Source: Helicoverpa zea
Lineage: Eukaryota; Arthropoda; Insecta; Lepidoptera; Noctuidae
Assembly: GCF_022581195.2 (NCBI RefSeq)
Contig: NC_061479.1
Location: forward strand, 620,001 to 684,000
Reading direction: 5' to 3'
Length of the DNA stretch: 64,000 nucleotides
Each line of letters begins with the position of its first letter. Within the stretch, counting starts at the first letter, position 1. This document shows, one piece after another, positions 14,001 to 29,000 of the stretch. The notes beneath the pieces were generated by a model, which was not told where the DNA came from, made no database searches, and saw nothing but the letters and a program-made list of their open reading frames with translations. The translations under genes and the position numbers were made by a program.

Positions 14001-17000
14001 TATGTACCAGGGCCGCGGTAACTCGCGCGAACAATCCCGTAGCACTGGCAGGATACGTTTTATCACCTACCTGTACCTACTAGTCTTTTTTTTTTGTATG
14101 GGAAATCATCAAATGACCCCTCCCACTGTGGGTGCAGCGTGAGGGAGTGTCAGACTCTTACTGACTAAAACCCACCATGTTCCTTCTTAAGCCTTTTATG
14201 TACCAGCGCCGCGGTAACTCGCGTGAATTTTCCTCCTTTGTTCTTTTGTAAATTTGACGTGAAAAACTGCTAAAAACTAGCCTACTTTCAATAAACGTTT
14301 CTGGCTTTGACTTTGAACAATACCGCAGCAAAATCAAGTTTAAAAAATGTTTAATCTCAACTTACATCATCAGAATCCACCTCCTCCTTAATAGAGACCT
14401 GTATGTACTTCTCAGGCAGGATATTGGTGACTTCTTCAGTAGCTGGGACGGTTGACCCCTCCTGGCATGGCGCGTGCCACGAGGGGTCTGATGGAGAACG
14501 AGGGGGAGTGGAGGGTTGAGGGTCGAGTGGCTCTGGTTTTATTCTGGAAGAGATTTGAAACAGTTGTTGTATAATACTATAGTCTATACATATAATAAAA
14601 TGATAGGAAAGTCAAAACTGTACATTGAATATTTTTTTTAAAGAATACTTGGGGGGTGATTCATAATTGATTCTGAGCCCAAATATGTAGTTTTTAGAAT
14701 TTTTGTCTGTATGTTTGTCCTGGATAAACTCAAAAAGTACTGCATGGATTTCAATCAAATTTTGCATGATTATTACCTAGGGGCCGGTTCAACACATAGG
14801 CTATATATTATCACGCTATCACCTACGGGGGTAGAGCAATGAATGATTAAATAAACGAAATTGGAAATTCTATATTGCTCACGCAGACGAAGTCGCGGGC
14901 AACAGCTAGTATGTAATGAAGAGGAACTATTTATTTGGTTCGTTTGTATTGTGCCTTAAGGGTCTCGGTAAAGCTGAGCCGATGTAAATGGTATTAGTAA
15001 ACACCCTTATTATCGTATCGTTTATTGCATTCCTTAATGTACGTAGGTACATTAGTTGGAGAATATAAAACGATTGTTACAATTATGGACCCTGATGGGC
15101 ACAGCAAAATATAAATTTACGTGGATGTAAGGACTTTTTTGACCTCAGTTGGCCGATTCCGCGTCGATAAATGTCGAATACTGAACTGATTTAAAAAAAT
15201 ATTTCTCTAAACTATTAAATCAAATCCGGTTAAAATTTTAAACAAAACACTATCTTGTGATAAAAAAATCACCAATAGCCTGTTTACTTTATCGCAATTG
15301 GATAAGAACCTAATTTAGATAAATTAACCAGTAAAAATAAGAATACAGGAAATATTTCACATTACGTATATTGGAGATAATCATTAGATAATTTTGTTTA
15401 AGGATAGCTAACTCACGTCCGTTTATGAAGGACTAGCTTCCGCCCGCGTAGAGTTCGGTTATATCGCGTTTCCAAGAGAATTCTTCAAAAGTCCAGGATA
15501 AAAACTATCCTATGTTCTTTCTCAAGGTCAACTCTATCTCTGTACCAAATTTTATTAAAATGATTTCAGAGGTTTAGACTTGAAAGCGTAACAGACAGAC
15601 AGACAGAGTTACTTTCGCATTTGTAATATTAGTAGGAATTACGTATATTGGAGATAATCATCAGATAATTTTGTTTAAGGATATAGCTAACTCACGTACG
15701 TTTATATAGGATGTTTACAGACGTCATCAGCCTACCTCAATCTATCTTTCTTCAATATATTTTCAACCTTATCACAATAGTGGAAGGTTAATGTTCTATT
15801 GGTATATCATCTCCCGAGCCTTTTCCCCACTATGTTGGGGTCGGCTTCCAGTCTAACCGGACACAGGTGAGTACCAGGTGCCACAAGGAGCGACTGTCTT
15901 ATCTGATCTCCTCAACCCAGTTACCTGGGCAACCAATACCCCTTGGTAAGACTGGTTGTCAGACTTACTGGCTTCTGACTACCCGTAACGACTGTCAAGT
16001 ATGTTCAATGACAGCCGGGAGCTACAGTTTAACGTGCCATCCGAAACACAGTCGTTGGTGTCCAAGATATACTTAGAAATTACATCCAAACTTAGAAAAG
16101 TTGCATTGGTACTTAATCGAACCCACACACTCATAGTTGAGAAGTTGGTTCTTTCGCCTTTATTAAATACCGAGTGATTTTTCTGGCTCTCGACTACCCG
16201 TAACGACTGCCAAAGATGTTCAAACAACAGCCGGGACCCACCATTTTAGATAACTTTAGCATACCTACGATTATTTTAAAGCTACATTCTCAATACGGGT
16301 CTGAAAAGCAAGCTACTACCTACATTTGCACGGAAAAATCGATAGCAAAAATGGGAACGGAGATAGCGAGTCTCCCATGGGAAACTCCGGGAAAACGGGC
16401 GTAATTTACGAGCCGTGTATATGCCCTCGGGACCGGGGTAAAACCAGAGAATAGACCTATACTTATTCGCACTAAAATGTAGTATCTATGTATTATTTTT
16501 TTGAGAACAAAGATAAGCATAAAAAAAGGTTTTAGTGAGCTAACTGTAAGAGATAGACATATGCTGTCACGGACATGTTTAGGGTTTCGTACCCAAAAGG
16601 TATAAAACAGGAACCTATTGTTTTCGCTCCTCTGTCCGTCCGTCCGTCCGTCCGTCTGTCACCAGGCTGTATCACATGAACCGTGATAGTTAGAGAGTTT
16701 AAATTTTCACAGATGATGGATTTCTGTTGCCGCTATAACATCAAATACTGAAAACTAGAATTAATATATTTTGGGGGGCTCCCATACAACAAACGTGATT
16801 TTTTTGCTCTGGTACGGAGCCCTTCGTGCGCGAGTCCGACTCGCACTTGGCCGTTTTTTTTAGAACTTTTAAACAATTCTGTCATACATCATTTTTGCAA
16901 AACTCTAACTGTTTACGCAGCGCACGCAGCAGAAAGAAGCTCTTGATAGAACAAAAGATCCCCCCATTTCAGAACATTATTCATTACTACTCTGCTCCTA

Positions 17001-20000
17001 TTAGTCTTAGCGTGATGATATATAGCCTATAGCCTTTCTCGATAAATGGGCTATCTAACAATGAAAGAATTTTTCAAATCGGACCAGTATTTCCTGAGAT
17101 TAGCGCGTTCAAACAGACAAACTCTTCAGCTTTATAATATTAGATAGTATGTATAGGTTTGCAATTTTGTAGCTAAAAATGACTGATCCATTGAAAATGG
17201 ACTTTGGAACGGATGTAAAACTAGATTTTTCCGCCGATCACGTCTATACGGTCGATCCTTCTCCATACCAAGTTTCATCTTAAACAGCTTAGTCTTTTTA
17301 GCACGTTCATTTTATAAACAAACAAAATCTTGCATTTATAACGTACTAGCCGTTTTCCCGCGGTTTCACTCGCGTCCCGTGGCAACTACTGCCCGTACTT
17401 GGATAAAATATAGCCTATGGTACTCGGGAAGAGTGAAGCTCTCTAACAGCGAAAGAATTTTTCAAATCGGTTTAGTAGTTACGGAGCCTTAAAAGTACAA
17501 ACAAACAAACAAAAAAATGTTTGCTCTTTAGTATATTACCTCTTTATTAGTATTAGTAAGTATAGTTTTTCCTCGTACAAAGTTCGCGAAACAATACAAT
17601 TTATCGACTAATATTTCGGCGAAATCGATAACGGTTATCAATATATGTTTTTATAAGTAATGGTTAGATAACATAGATAGGCCATTGATCATCCTCATCA
17701 TCATCTGCCTAGCCTTTTCCCAACTATGTTAAGGTAGGCTTCCAGTCTAACCGGATGCAGCTGAGTACCAGTGCTTTACAAAGAGCGCCTGCCTATCTGA
17801 CCTCCTCAACCCAGTTACCCGGGCAACCCAATACCGCTTGGTTAGACTGCCGTCAGACTTACTGGCCCCTGACTACCCGTAACGACTGCCAAAGATGTTC
17901 AATGACAGCCGGGACCTACAGTTTAACGTGCCATCCGAAACACAGTCTTTAGTGTCCAAGATAAGATATACCTAGTTGTACTAGTGACTGACATGACTAC
18001 TGAGTTACTTTCATATTTACAATATGTATGACTATAGGTAAATAAGTATGTATAAGGATGTAAAATGTAGGTCCAAAAACTAGGTCCCATGGAACACCCG
18101 TTAAGACTCTATAGTTACGGTCTGTTGACCGTTACGCTTTCTCGGTATCCGCTAAACCGATTTAGATGTGATTCGGTATGGATATAGATTGTGTCTGGGA
18201 AAAACCAAGCGAGGGAATGGAGTAGGTTTCATTTGAAGTTTGCGGAAACTTCATCGCAAGTTTTATCAATTATAACCTAATCTATACACATATTATAAAA
18301 CAAAGTCCTGAACCGCGTCTGTATGTCTGTTCGCAATAAACTCAAAAACAACTGCACCGATTTGGAATCGGTTTTCATCACTCGACAGCGTAGTATAATG
18401 TGTATAATTTGTTAAGTTTTGTAATTAAATATGCGAACGAAGTCACGGGCGACCGCTAATGTAAACAACCCACTAAACTACTGAACCAATTTGAAATATG
18501 ATTCTTTGTTGGGAACATACTAAGCTACACTATTCCCAAGTATCACGGGACGCGAGTGAAACCACAGGAACCAGTAGTCTATACTAATATTATAAAGAGG
18601 AAAACTTTGTTTGTTTGGTTGTAATGGATAAACTCAAAAACTACTGGACCGATTTTAAATATTCTTTCACCATTAGAAAGTTATATTATCTGCGAGTAAC
18701 ATAGGCTATATGTTATTCCGGTGCGGGCAGTAGCTCCCACGGGACGCGGGTGAAGCCGCGGGAAAACGGCTAGTAGTATTACAAAGAGGTAAAGCTTGTG
18801 AGTCTATTGGGTGGGGGGTAATCTCAGATTATACTGAATCAGCTAGAATTAATATGTACCTATAAGTAATTTCATTAATAACAACTATATCAATAAGAGC
18901 TTAGTTATCTATTAAATAGGCCGTCTGACTCATCGTAATGTGATACTGAATACAAATTTATATAGAAATAATTCCTTTAGATTTTAGATAAAAATAATAA
19001 AGTTTCTATAAGTACAATTAAGCTTGTGGCACATTATAGCAGCACGGCAACAGCACGGCTGCAGCACGGCGTCGCCTCGAATTAAGACTACGGCGAGCGG
19101 ACAGCGCGCCAACCACGCGCTGTCCGCTCGCCGTCCGCGCGCCGGCCGCGAGGTGTAAGCTTGCTGTCACCGCAAACTCAATATTATTTTAAGACGATTA
19201 TGATTGATGTTATGATTGAACACGACGTAATGACGTTGTTTCGCTGCCGGCTCGGAGTCGGCGGGCAATTAGCACGCCGTCGGCGCGCTGTACGCATGAG
19301 GACCGCTCGCTTGCAGCACGCGGGCGGCGAGTCGAGTTGTGTGGAAGCGGCAAGCACGCTGACTGCTCGCCGTTGGCTTTTTCATATTGACATTACGAAA
19401 TATATTATAATATACACGATTTAATGCTCTAAATTGAATGACAACTTAAATGCTGGTGTGGAGCCGTGCTGTTGCGGTGCTGCTGTAATGTGCCACGTCC
19501 TTTATTAAGGAAAACCTAATTTGTAATCCATTCAAGTCTGAGTCATTATTTTTCTTATTATCATATCAGTATTTTAGTGCAAATGTTGTGAAAATATATT
19601 ATGTACCTATAATGTTATGATTATAATGTAATTTTTTTAATCATACGTTGAACCATTTTAAATATATACTAATAAAATAAAGAGGAAATATTTTTTTGTT
19701 TGTACCCTAAAGGCTCCGAAACTACTGAATCGATTTAATAAAAAATTCTTTCCCTGTTGGGGCGCTACACTCTTCCCGAGTAACATAGGCTATATTTTAT
19801 CCCGGTACGGGCAGTAGTTCCCACGGGACGCGGGTGAAACGACTGAGCTAAAAAAAACGGGCAAAAACACTTGTATCCGGGTGCGTTATACTATATTTGT
19901 CTGAATCGAATATAATGTACTTTAATGATTTAATGAAAGGCTAAGCATTTTCCCAACTATGTTGGAGTCGGCTACCAGTCTATCCAGATGCAGCTGAGTT

Positions 20001-23000
20001 TTACGAGGAGCGACTGCCTATCTGAACTCCGCAACCCAGTTACCCGGGCAACTTGGTACATGGTAAGATTGGTACTGAGACTTTCCGTAAGATACAACGT
20101 GAACATTTCACCGCAATTTTTAACCGACTTCCCAAAAAGGATGAGTATATCAATTCGGTATGTTTTCAGAGGTGAATGATGTTATATTGGAAACTAAACA
20201 TCCATCGCTGAATATGAAAAAACACATATTTACAGCCCAAATAAAGGTTAGATAAGCCATTTAACTGCCATAGCCTCAGAGCATCGAACCAACAAGAACC
20301 GAAATTAACACTAATCTCTATTCAAAAAAACTTTTCTTTATAAAAAAAATTACCGACTTCAATAATATACCTAAAAACTTGTCCTAAGTCTGACAAATAC
20401 TAATAGTCGTATCGTCAAAATTGGTTCAGTGAAGCGTGAGATAATCGCGCACACATAAAGGCACTTTTTAAGTCGGTTCAAAAGTGGGCGCAGGAGTTTC
20501 CAGGGTAGTGATGATGTCCTCCTGGCCGATTATCGGCTACGGCGGCTGTTCTCATATGAGGAGATTAGCGAACTGCGCAGGACATATTATAGTGCACAAG
20601 CATTAGCGCAGACACAGGTGCACTCACTATTCCTTCACTCTCATAGCGCGATGGGACGACAATCTGACACCACCGGAGAGAGATCACAAGCAGGACCGAC
20701 ATTAACGTGCTCTCTTGCTTTCTGCAAGCTGAACAGTTTGTTTTCTTTCGCGCTTATCTCAGGAACTCCTGAACAGATTTGAAAAACTCTTTCGGTGCTA
20801 GATAGCCCACTTTTCAGTTTTTTACCCGGGTGCGCACAGAAGCGGAAGATAGCGTTGATAGAAGATAACTTTGGCAGAAGAGTAATCACGGCATTGGCGT
20901 GTCCAGTTGGTTAAGTGATCTAAGTCTTCAGCTTTATCATTTATCTAATCTTAGCATTATAAGCCCAGTATTGATATTTCAGTGAGCACTTGAAATTGTA
21001 CTGAAATAGTCATTTGTATAGAAAAAATAATAATTTTAGCAAAATGTGTTGTTTCGCCGAGTTTGTAGTGAAATATGTTTTAATTATAGTTAACATTGTA
21101 TTTTGTGTAAGTAGAAAAAAAAATGTAAATTGCATGTATGATATTATTAATCTTATTTAATTAAAAAAATATATTAATAATGTAAGGACGATCAGAACTC
21201 TGAAAAAATCTACAATAATTTAAATATAACTTTAAACTTTAAAATTGATTAGCTTGAAAAAAATTAAAAAGGAGCGCTTTATACTGCAACACAAATATTT
21301 TTGTATTTATCTTTAGTTTGAAATATTCATAATATATTAGAGAGTTCTAAAGATTTGAGTTAATTATTTATTTAAGTTATTTATTCTTAAGAAAACCCTA
21401 CTGAAAGCCCCGTGCAACACGGTCTAATGTTTTTCGCTCCAATATTTTAAGCTCCCATTGACCCCATCATATCATTTCTTTTATAAAAACTTTTCCATAA
21501 GTTTACAAATTGTCACGATATATATTTATATTATTTTGGTTTTGAACTAACGTTTTACCATAACGGGTAAAAAATAGGTAAGAATAAGGTCCTAAAAACA
21601 CCCGGTTTAGTATTTTAAACCTGGTACTTTTAGGACCTTACCGGGCAAAGCCAAAGTGAGACCCTAATATTCGTACTATTATCGGGTTTCGAAAGAACAA
21701 TGTCAGGTTTCGGCCCACAAAATCAACTTTTAAAACTGAATTCTCACGTAGGTACACAAAGTTCTTTACTACAACAAAAGTAATTATTTTGTTTATCGAG
21801 TTCAGGTTTTTCGTTTGAATAATTTGGTTTTGAGAAGTTCAATGCAAAAGTGGAAAACATAGAAAAGCTTCTGACATTAAACTACACAAAAAACTGTAAG
21901 AATTTTCACTGTACATGAAATATTTGTATTGAGCCTAAGTTACTATGGACGTCTGACATTGTTCTTTGCTGATTGTTCTGTACTCCATAAAGTTACTATC
22001 TTTAGTTGCAAAAATTTTCTAACTATATATTTTTATTTTCCAGCTCGCCGGCCTAGCCATCATAGGGTTAGGCACAGCGGTACACATACAACTGGATCAA
22101 ATTCACGAGCTGATCCCAGTGAACTTGAGCGCCATATCTATAAGTATTATAGTTCTGGGCAGTTTCGTGTTCATCATATCTTACTGTGCTTGCTGCGGAG
22201 CGTTGAGGGAGTCGAGATGTATGCTTATTTTTGTGAGTATATTCTTTTTTTAATAAACTATTTGAGTAGGCACTTATGTTCTGAAGGGGCTGCGGGATTG
22301 TTCACGCGAGGTATCGCGGCCCTGATAGGTACATAGAGGGCTTAAGATGGAACAGGATGGTTTTAGAGTTATTCGATGACGAACAACTACAAAAAAATGA
22401 TTATCTTTTTTTATGGGTAGTCATCAAATGCCTCCTCCCGCTGTGGCTGAGTGCGTGAGTGTTAGATTCTTACTAACTAAAACGTCACACCTTCTTAAGA
22501 GGACGAATTGGAATTTTTGGCGCCAAGGATGTCAATTTTTCTCAGTAAATACAAAACGGATCAAAATACAACTTGGTTACCTGAAAGTTCATGATATAAG
22601 CCTTATTTTGTTAGACGTAGAAACATGATTAGGTAACTTTTATAACAGAGAAAAATATATCAAACATACCTCTTTTTAAAAAGAGATTCACATATTATGG
22701 GCAAACGGGACCGATTTAAGCCTCTTAACTTTTTTAGTAGTTGAGTATATACATACTCTTTAAAATGGTAGTAGGAATTTTTATTAAATTATCATTTCTA
22801 AATATTAAAATTACAAAACCATTTTGTCGCTTACGACTTTTAGTTATAAGCTAGCGCGCGTATTGTTATCCTCGCCCCGCTCAGACGCTCCGACCCCTTT
22901 TGGCGCCTTAGATGCGCGTGCCGGTTATGGAATTATTGTTGACCACTTCCTCGCCTTAAGCCCTTTATGTACCAGGACCGCGGTAACTCTTTCAAATAAT

Positions 23001-26000
23001 CCCGCAGCTTTCTTGAGGCAGAATTTTAAGGCGGTTTCACCCGCGTCCCGTGGGAACTACTGCCCGTACTGGGATAAAACATAGCCTATGTTACTCGGGA
23101 AAAGTATATCTTTCCAATAGGAAAATAATTTTTCAAATCAATTCAGTAGGTTTCGGAGTCTTAGCAAACATTGAAACAAAAATGGCATTACTACAAAAAC
23201 TTTAACAACTGTTTTACACTTGTCTAAAAAAAATGTGGCTCCAAAATGAACCATATGTCAACGTCATAATTTGAATTTTTTTTAGACAAGTCTTAAACTG
23301 ACGTTAAAAAGTTTTTGTGGTAGGACGGTAAATGTTTCCTCTTTGTCATATGATTATAAGTACGGATAAATAGGTCAATGGCGTTAAGTACATTCAAACT
23401 TTAAAAACAAGATAAAATTTTCCCAATCCTGAATCATGAATCATACAATTTTTGCAGTCATAAAGAGAGAAGGATTGGCTAAATCTTATCGATCCATATC
23501 TAGAGATATCACTATCAAAATACAGATAATCTTGAATGTATTCTTATGACTGAATGACTTCAGAATGACAATAATATTTAACCAGAATATGAAAATCTTT
23601 GGCGATTAGGACGATCAATTGTTCTTTATAAAACATCATCCTTTTCCCAACTATGTTGGTGTCGGCTTCCAGTCTCACCGGATTCAGCTGAGTACCAGTG
23701 CTTTACAAGAAGCGACTGCCTATCTGACCTCCTCAACCCAGCTACCTGGGCAACCCGATACCCCTTGGTTAGACTGGTGTCAGAATACCCGTTACGACTG
23801 CCAAGGATGTTCAATGACAGCCGGGACCTACAGTTTAACGTGCCATCCGAAACACAGTCATTGGTGTCTAAGATATACTTAGAAAGTACATACAAACTTA
23901 GAAAAGTTGCATTGGTACTTGCCTGACCTGGAATCGAACCCGCGCCTTCATACTTGAGGGATTGGTTCTTTGCCCACTAGGCCACTAGTACTTCCAAGTA
24001 GGCTTATTAGATTAGCATTTTTTAACATCAAAATTACAAAAATGACTGCACTCCCTTTCACCACTTCCTAGTGTTATGGCTAGGAAGAAGAAGCGGTGAA
24101 GAATAATCTTCCCAGCAATACAGCTGTCTATTGCAATATACTTCGAGTTAATCACTAGCTTTTCACATTTAGAATATTTATAATATGTAAGTTAATAGCG
24201 CACGAGGTTGTCTCCATGTGGAATATCGACACGGCTGTTATTGTGCCGATTGTCGTTACGGCCAATGGTCTAATAGCCAAGAGCCTCGACCAACACGGCA
24301 ACACCTCATGAGGCTCTCGTTAGACGGCTGGATCAAGGGACTGATTCAGAAGGCCTCCTTGATACGGCGCGTATTGTGAGGAGGTTTCTGTCTCTGGGAC
24401 CCTAACCACCGGTCCCTTGGACCCTGTGCCCGATATCGGTGGCCATCTATTTTTAAAAATGTAAATAAAATGTTGAGAAATAAATAAATGAACTGTAAGT
24501 TAAAACTAACAAAAACTCTTATAACATTTCAGTATGCTGTCATCATGGCAATCCTAGCCAGTTTGAAGATCTACATCACAGTGGTGATCTTCCGGTTCTT
24601 GGACTCTGCCCTATCAACTGTCTCCGGCTGGCTGAACACGGCTTTCAACAACATGGAGCTTAGACCAGCTTACTATGGAATGGAAAATCTGGTAAGGAGA
24701 AATCTACATGCTATGCTATATTCAAGGAGCTACTTCAAACTACATCATCATCATCTTCCGAGCCTTTTCCCAACTATCTTGGGGTCGGCTTCCAGTCTAG
24801 CCGGGTGTAGCTGAGTATCAGTGCTTTACACGAAGCGAATGCCCTGCCTGACCTCCTCAACCCAGTTACCCGGGCAACCCAATACCCCTTGGTTAGACTG
24901 GTGTCAGACTTACTGGCGTCTGACTACCCGTAACGACTGCCGAAGATGTTCATTTAACATCATCATCATCGATATCATCATCATCTCCATCATCGACATA
25001 ATCATGCGGCCTTTCACACAGAGATGGATTGAGCGTAATCCCACACTAGGATAGAAAGTAGACTATTTGTCTAGCAAATGCCATTGAGATCGTTTTCGGA
25101 ACGAAGTTTCTTATCGCGCGTTGCGAAAGGGGGCTAGACGGAAAAAATTCTTACGAAAAGTTGTCACGTCACTTTTTGCTATAGTAAGCTGTGCGGCGTC
25201 GCATGTTTCTCTGTCTGTCTCTCTCTCTCTCACTAATTAATCGAAAGGAACTTCGTTCCATCCAGGTGTCCCTTGACACGTCTCAAGTTTTTTTTTTTAC
25301 TTTGTAATATTAGTAGGTATAGATAAGCGTGTTATTCCAGTGTTTTTAAATCTATCTTTCTCATTTCCAGTTCCGTTGCTGCGGCACAACCGGCCCCAAC
25401 TCCTACACAGACCGAGGGGAGGTAATCCCACCATCTTGCTGCGGCAACCTGAACAACGTGACTTCGAACCCTGAGAACGTGCAGTGCGCTGCTACTGACG
25501 CCTTCTCCGGGTGTACCGAGATGGTTGGAGAATATTTTGAGACCTTCGGAGAAGCTATCGGGGGAGTTCTTATTGTGGTTATCATTATTGAGGTGAGTAA
25601 TATAAATATACGAATAGTTAAGCCCTTCCTTTTCGGGAAGTTGGTTCAAAAGATGTAACCGGCAAGTCGGACTAGCGCAACTTTTTTTTTTAACGACGTC
25701 AATAATCGTCAAATGAATCCCCTCCCGCTGTGGGTTAGCAGCGGTGAGGGAGTGTCAGACTCATACTGACTCAGGCCTCGGCCTCGAATTTTGCGCGCAG
25801 CGGGGCGGCAGCGGCGGCGGCGCGGGAGCGGCAGGATCTTACGCGTATAATCAAATGGACCGGCCCTCGAATACAGCGGCGCGGGAGCGGGCAACGAGCG
25901 GTGCGCTCCAGTCAAACGGTGACCGCCCGCGCCGCCGCCGCTGCCGCCCCGCTGCCCGCAAAATTCGAGGCCGAGGCCTAAAAACCGTCGTGTTCCGTTG

Positions 26001-29000
26001 TAGGCCTTTTATGTACCAGGGTTTTATGCACTGTTCCGAACATTCCCGCAGGCCCGGCAGGCCTTGGCCCTGCTGGGGTTTACTTTCAACTGTTTTGCTA
26101 TAGTGGTTCATGAAATACAGCTTGGCAACAGACAGACGGCCCGACAGACAATAAAGTCTTAGCATTAGTCTCATTTTTAACATTTTGTTACGGAACCCTA
26201 AAATCCTCCATCATCAAGTTTAGAATATAGAATGTCTTTGAACATATGAATTGGAGATACATACATATGTGTATCAATCTCATCATCCTCCGAGCCTTTT
26301 TCCCAACTATGTTGGGCCGGCTTCCAGTCTAACCGGATTCAGCTGAATACCAGTGCTTTACAAGAAGCGACTGCCTATCTGACCTCCTCAACCCAGTTAC
26401 CCGGGCAACCCAATACCCCTTGGTTATATGTGTATCAATCTGAAAGTGCTAAGAACGCACATTTTATTTTCAACAATATCTAAAGCTTCCAATTTATTTT
26501 TCAGCTCATCTGCGTGATCTTTGGATTGTTCCTGGCATGCCAAATCAGACAGAAAAGATACAGAGCATAAGATCTTAACTTAATTGAATAAAAGTTTTTT
26601 TTTTATATTTAATCCTTTTACTGAATTAATTTTCCTGCCTATTTAGGATCCGTTCGTAGTAAGGTTTATTTTCGCATGTGCACTGCTTTTGGCATTAAGA
26701 ATGCTCGAAGGCGCTCGGTGTGAAATAATAAGAGGAGCCGACCGACATTTAGTGCACTATTTGCAAGCTCACACTTATTAAAGGACCCAAATCCTTGCCA
26801 AGTAATTTGCCAGCTACTGTACCCAAAATGATTTATCTTTTTCTGTGTTCAACTAAAGAAACAACACAATCTCTGCATTTCAAAGTGTTTATGTCCCTAC
26901 AGTACTGAAAACAGAATGATGATGATGTAAATGATGAATGAAGATGTATGGGTTTGGGGTGTTGTTTGTAACTTTTTTGTACAAAAATATAAACTGATTT
27001 GTAAATGTGAACACCATGTAGCATTTTAATCTTTTTTTTATTCTCATATTCTTTGTCTATTGTGATTCTACATGATCTTCGCATGTTATTATAGTATGTA
27101 TCAATACATACATACTGTAACACCTATTATTTTTAAAAGAGTAACCATGGAGTGGCTCAATCCTTCTCCGCGTGAGAGGAGGCCTGTGCCCAGCAGTGGG
27201 ACGATAAAAAAAAAGGCTGTAACAGTAACCATGGAGTTTCTTGCCCGTTCTTCTCCACAGGAAGCTACTTTTGGAATGGGCAACTAGAATCAACTTTATT
27301 TATATTTTTTGACGTTCATAAGTGCTTGTGAAGGCCTAAATGAAATAAATGATTTGGCTTTGACTTTGTGTTTGTCAAGATAATATTTGAGTCAATCTCA
27401 CAAAAAATTGCACCTTTCAAGATCTAGCCACACTTTGAGACCTGACTTCCACTTGATCTCTGTTTCCCATTTTCTTTGGAACTCTAGACTCTATTGGCCT
27501 TACTACAAAAACTTTAACAACTGTTTTACACTTGTCTAAAAAAAATGTGACGTTAAAAAGTTTTTGTGGTAAGACGGCTACCGTCTTACCACAAAATCTT
27601 TTTAACGTCAGTTTAAGACTTGTCTAAAAAAATGTCAAATTATGACGTTGACATATGGTTCATTTTGGAGCCACATTTTTTTAAGACAAGTGTAAAACAG
27701 TGGTTAAAGTTTTTGTAGTAAGGCCATAGAGGTTTTATATGAATACTATTAACAAATGCTGGTCAAAAGATACAACATAGTCGAGATCAGAAAGCAAACT
27801 GTTTTATTTCAAATCACCCTCATTACAAAATATTATTCTTGACATCTCACAAAGTAGGTACAAACATAACACTGGTGATGAAATCAGGTATTTGAATGCT
27901 ATTCTGACAAAATAAAAATAGGTTTTTGGTATTTTTATATGGAGGGGTCAATTCTGCCCAAGGCCCAAAAGATATACACACAATTTCATGAAGATTTTTA
28001 GTTAAATAAACCCCAAGTTTCCAGTATTGTATTGTGACATGCGCTACCTTACTGAGGAAAATTTTCCCAGATCTGTATCTAATTTGTATAAAGTATTGTT
28101 GTTTTGTATTAGAATAGAAGCTTAAAGCTTCGTTCTATATTATAATACTAGGAAGGATGCAATTATAAGACTTTTTTAAACATTTGCAATCCATTGTTTC
28201 AATGCTTCATTTTAATTTGGTAAGTGTTTCTTATACACTTAAGTGTATCTAATTGACGTTGTGGTATTGAAGTCGTGGTGGCCTAGTGGGCAAAGAACCA
28301 ACCTCCGAGTATGAGAGCGCGGGTTCGAATCCAGGTCAGGCAAGTACCAATGCAACTTTTCTAAGTTTGTATGTACTTTCTAAGTATATCTTAGACACCA
28401 ATGGCTGATAAAAAGGTGAAGGAAAACATCTTGAGGAAACCTGGACTATTAGTCTGAAATCACCAACCCGCATCGAGCAAGCGTGGTGATTAATGCTCAA
28501 TCCTTCTCCGTGTGAGAGGAGGCCTGTGCCCAGCAGTGGGACTATAAAAAGGCTGTAACTGTAACTGTATCTAATTGACATTAGTTAAGGTAGGTACCTA
28601 CATTAATTTACAAATCTGTATAGGTAGGTAGGTAGCTATTTATTTTCAAGAAAAAAACTTGGCTGTAGTGGTGACCAAAAATATTTTTTTAATATAAGTT
28701 TAATATAGAAAACTTTGAAAATAAGTAGGTAATTAATATACGGTCAAAACAGAGAGGAAGTGATATTTTTTATTTGTAAGTAGTTTATTTACAATGGAAA
28801 GAAAAATTAACTACAAAAATATTCAATTGCAGGGTAAATAATACTAAAAAGGTTTTTTTTTTAAGTTTTTAAACCTATTTTCAAGAAACTGGGAAATAAA
28901 ATTACGCCGATGAATTTGTATCGTCCATGAGTAGAAAACTACTCATTAGTTGAATTATACTTATAGTTCGTAGATACTTAATTATATTTTAATTCAGCAT

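Noticed and set aside
21929..22336. 135-codon open frame over tetraspanin exon 2
   Set aside because: It is in a different frame from the transmembrane coding sequence and crosses the splice sites.
23920..23998. tRNA-like A and B boxes on the minus strand
   Set aside because: They belong to a SINE head. The anticodon arm and acceptor stem do not pair as in a real tRNA, and the same sequence recurs in other SINE copies.
25744..26183. Arginine-rich open frames on both strands
   Set aside because: They result from the GC-rich inverted-repeat element, where stops are rare on either strand.
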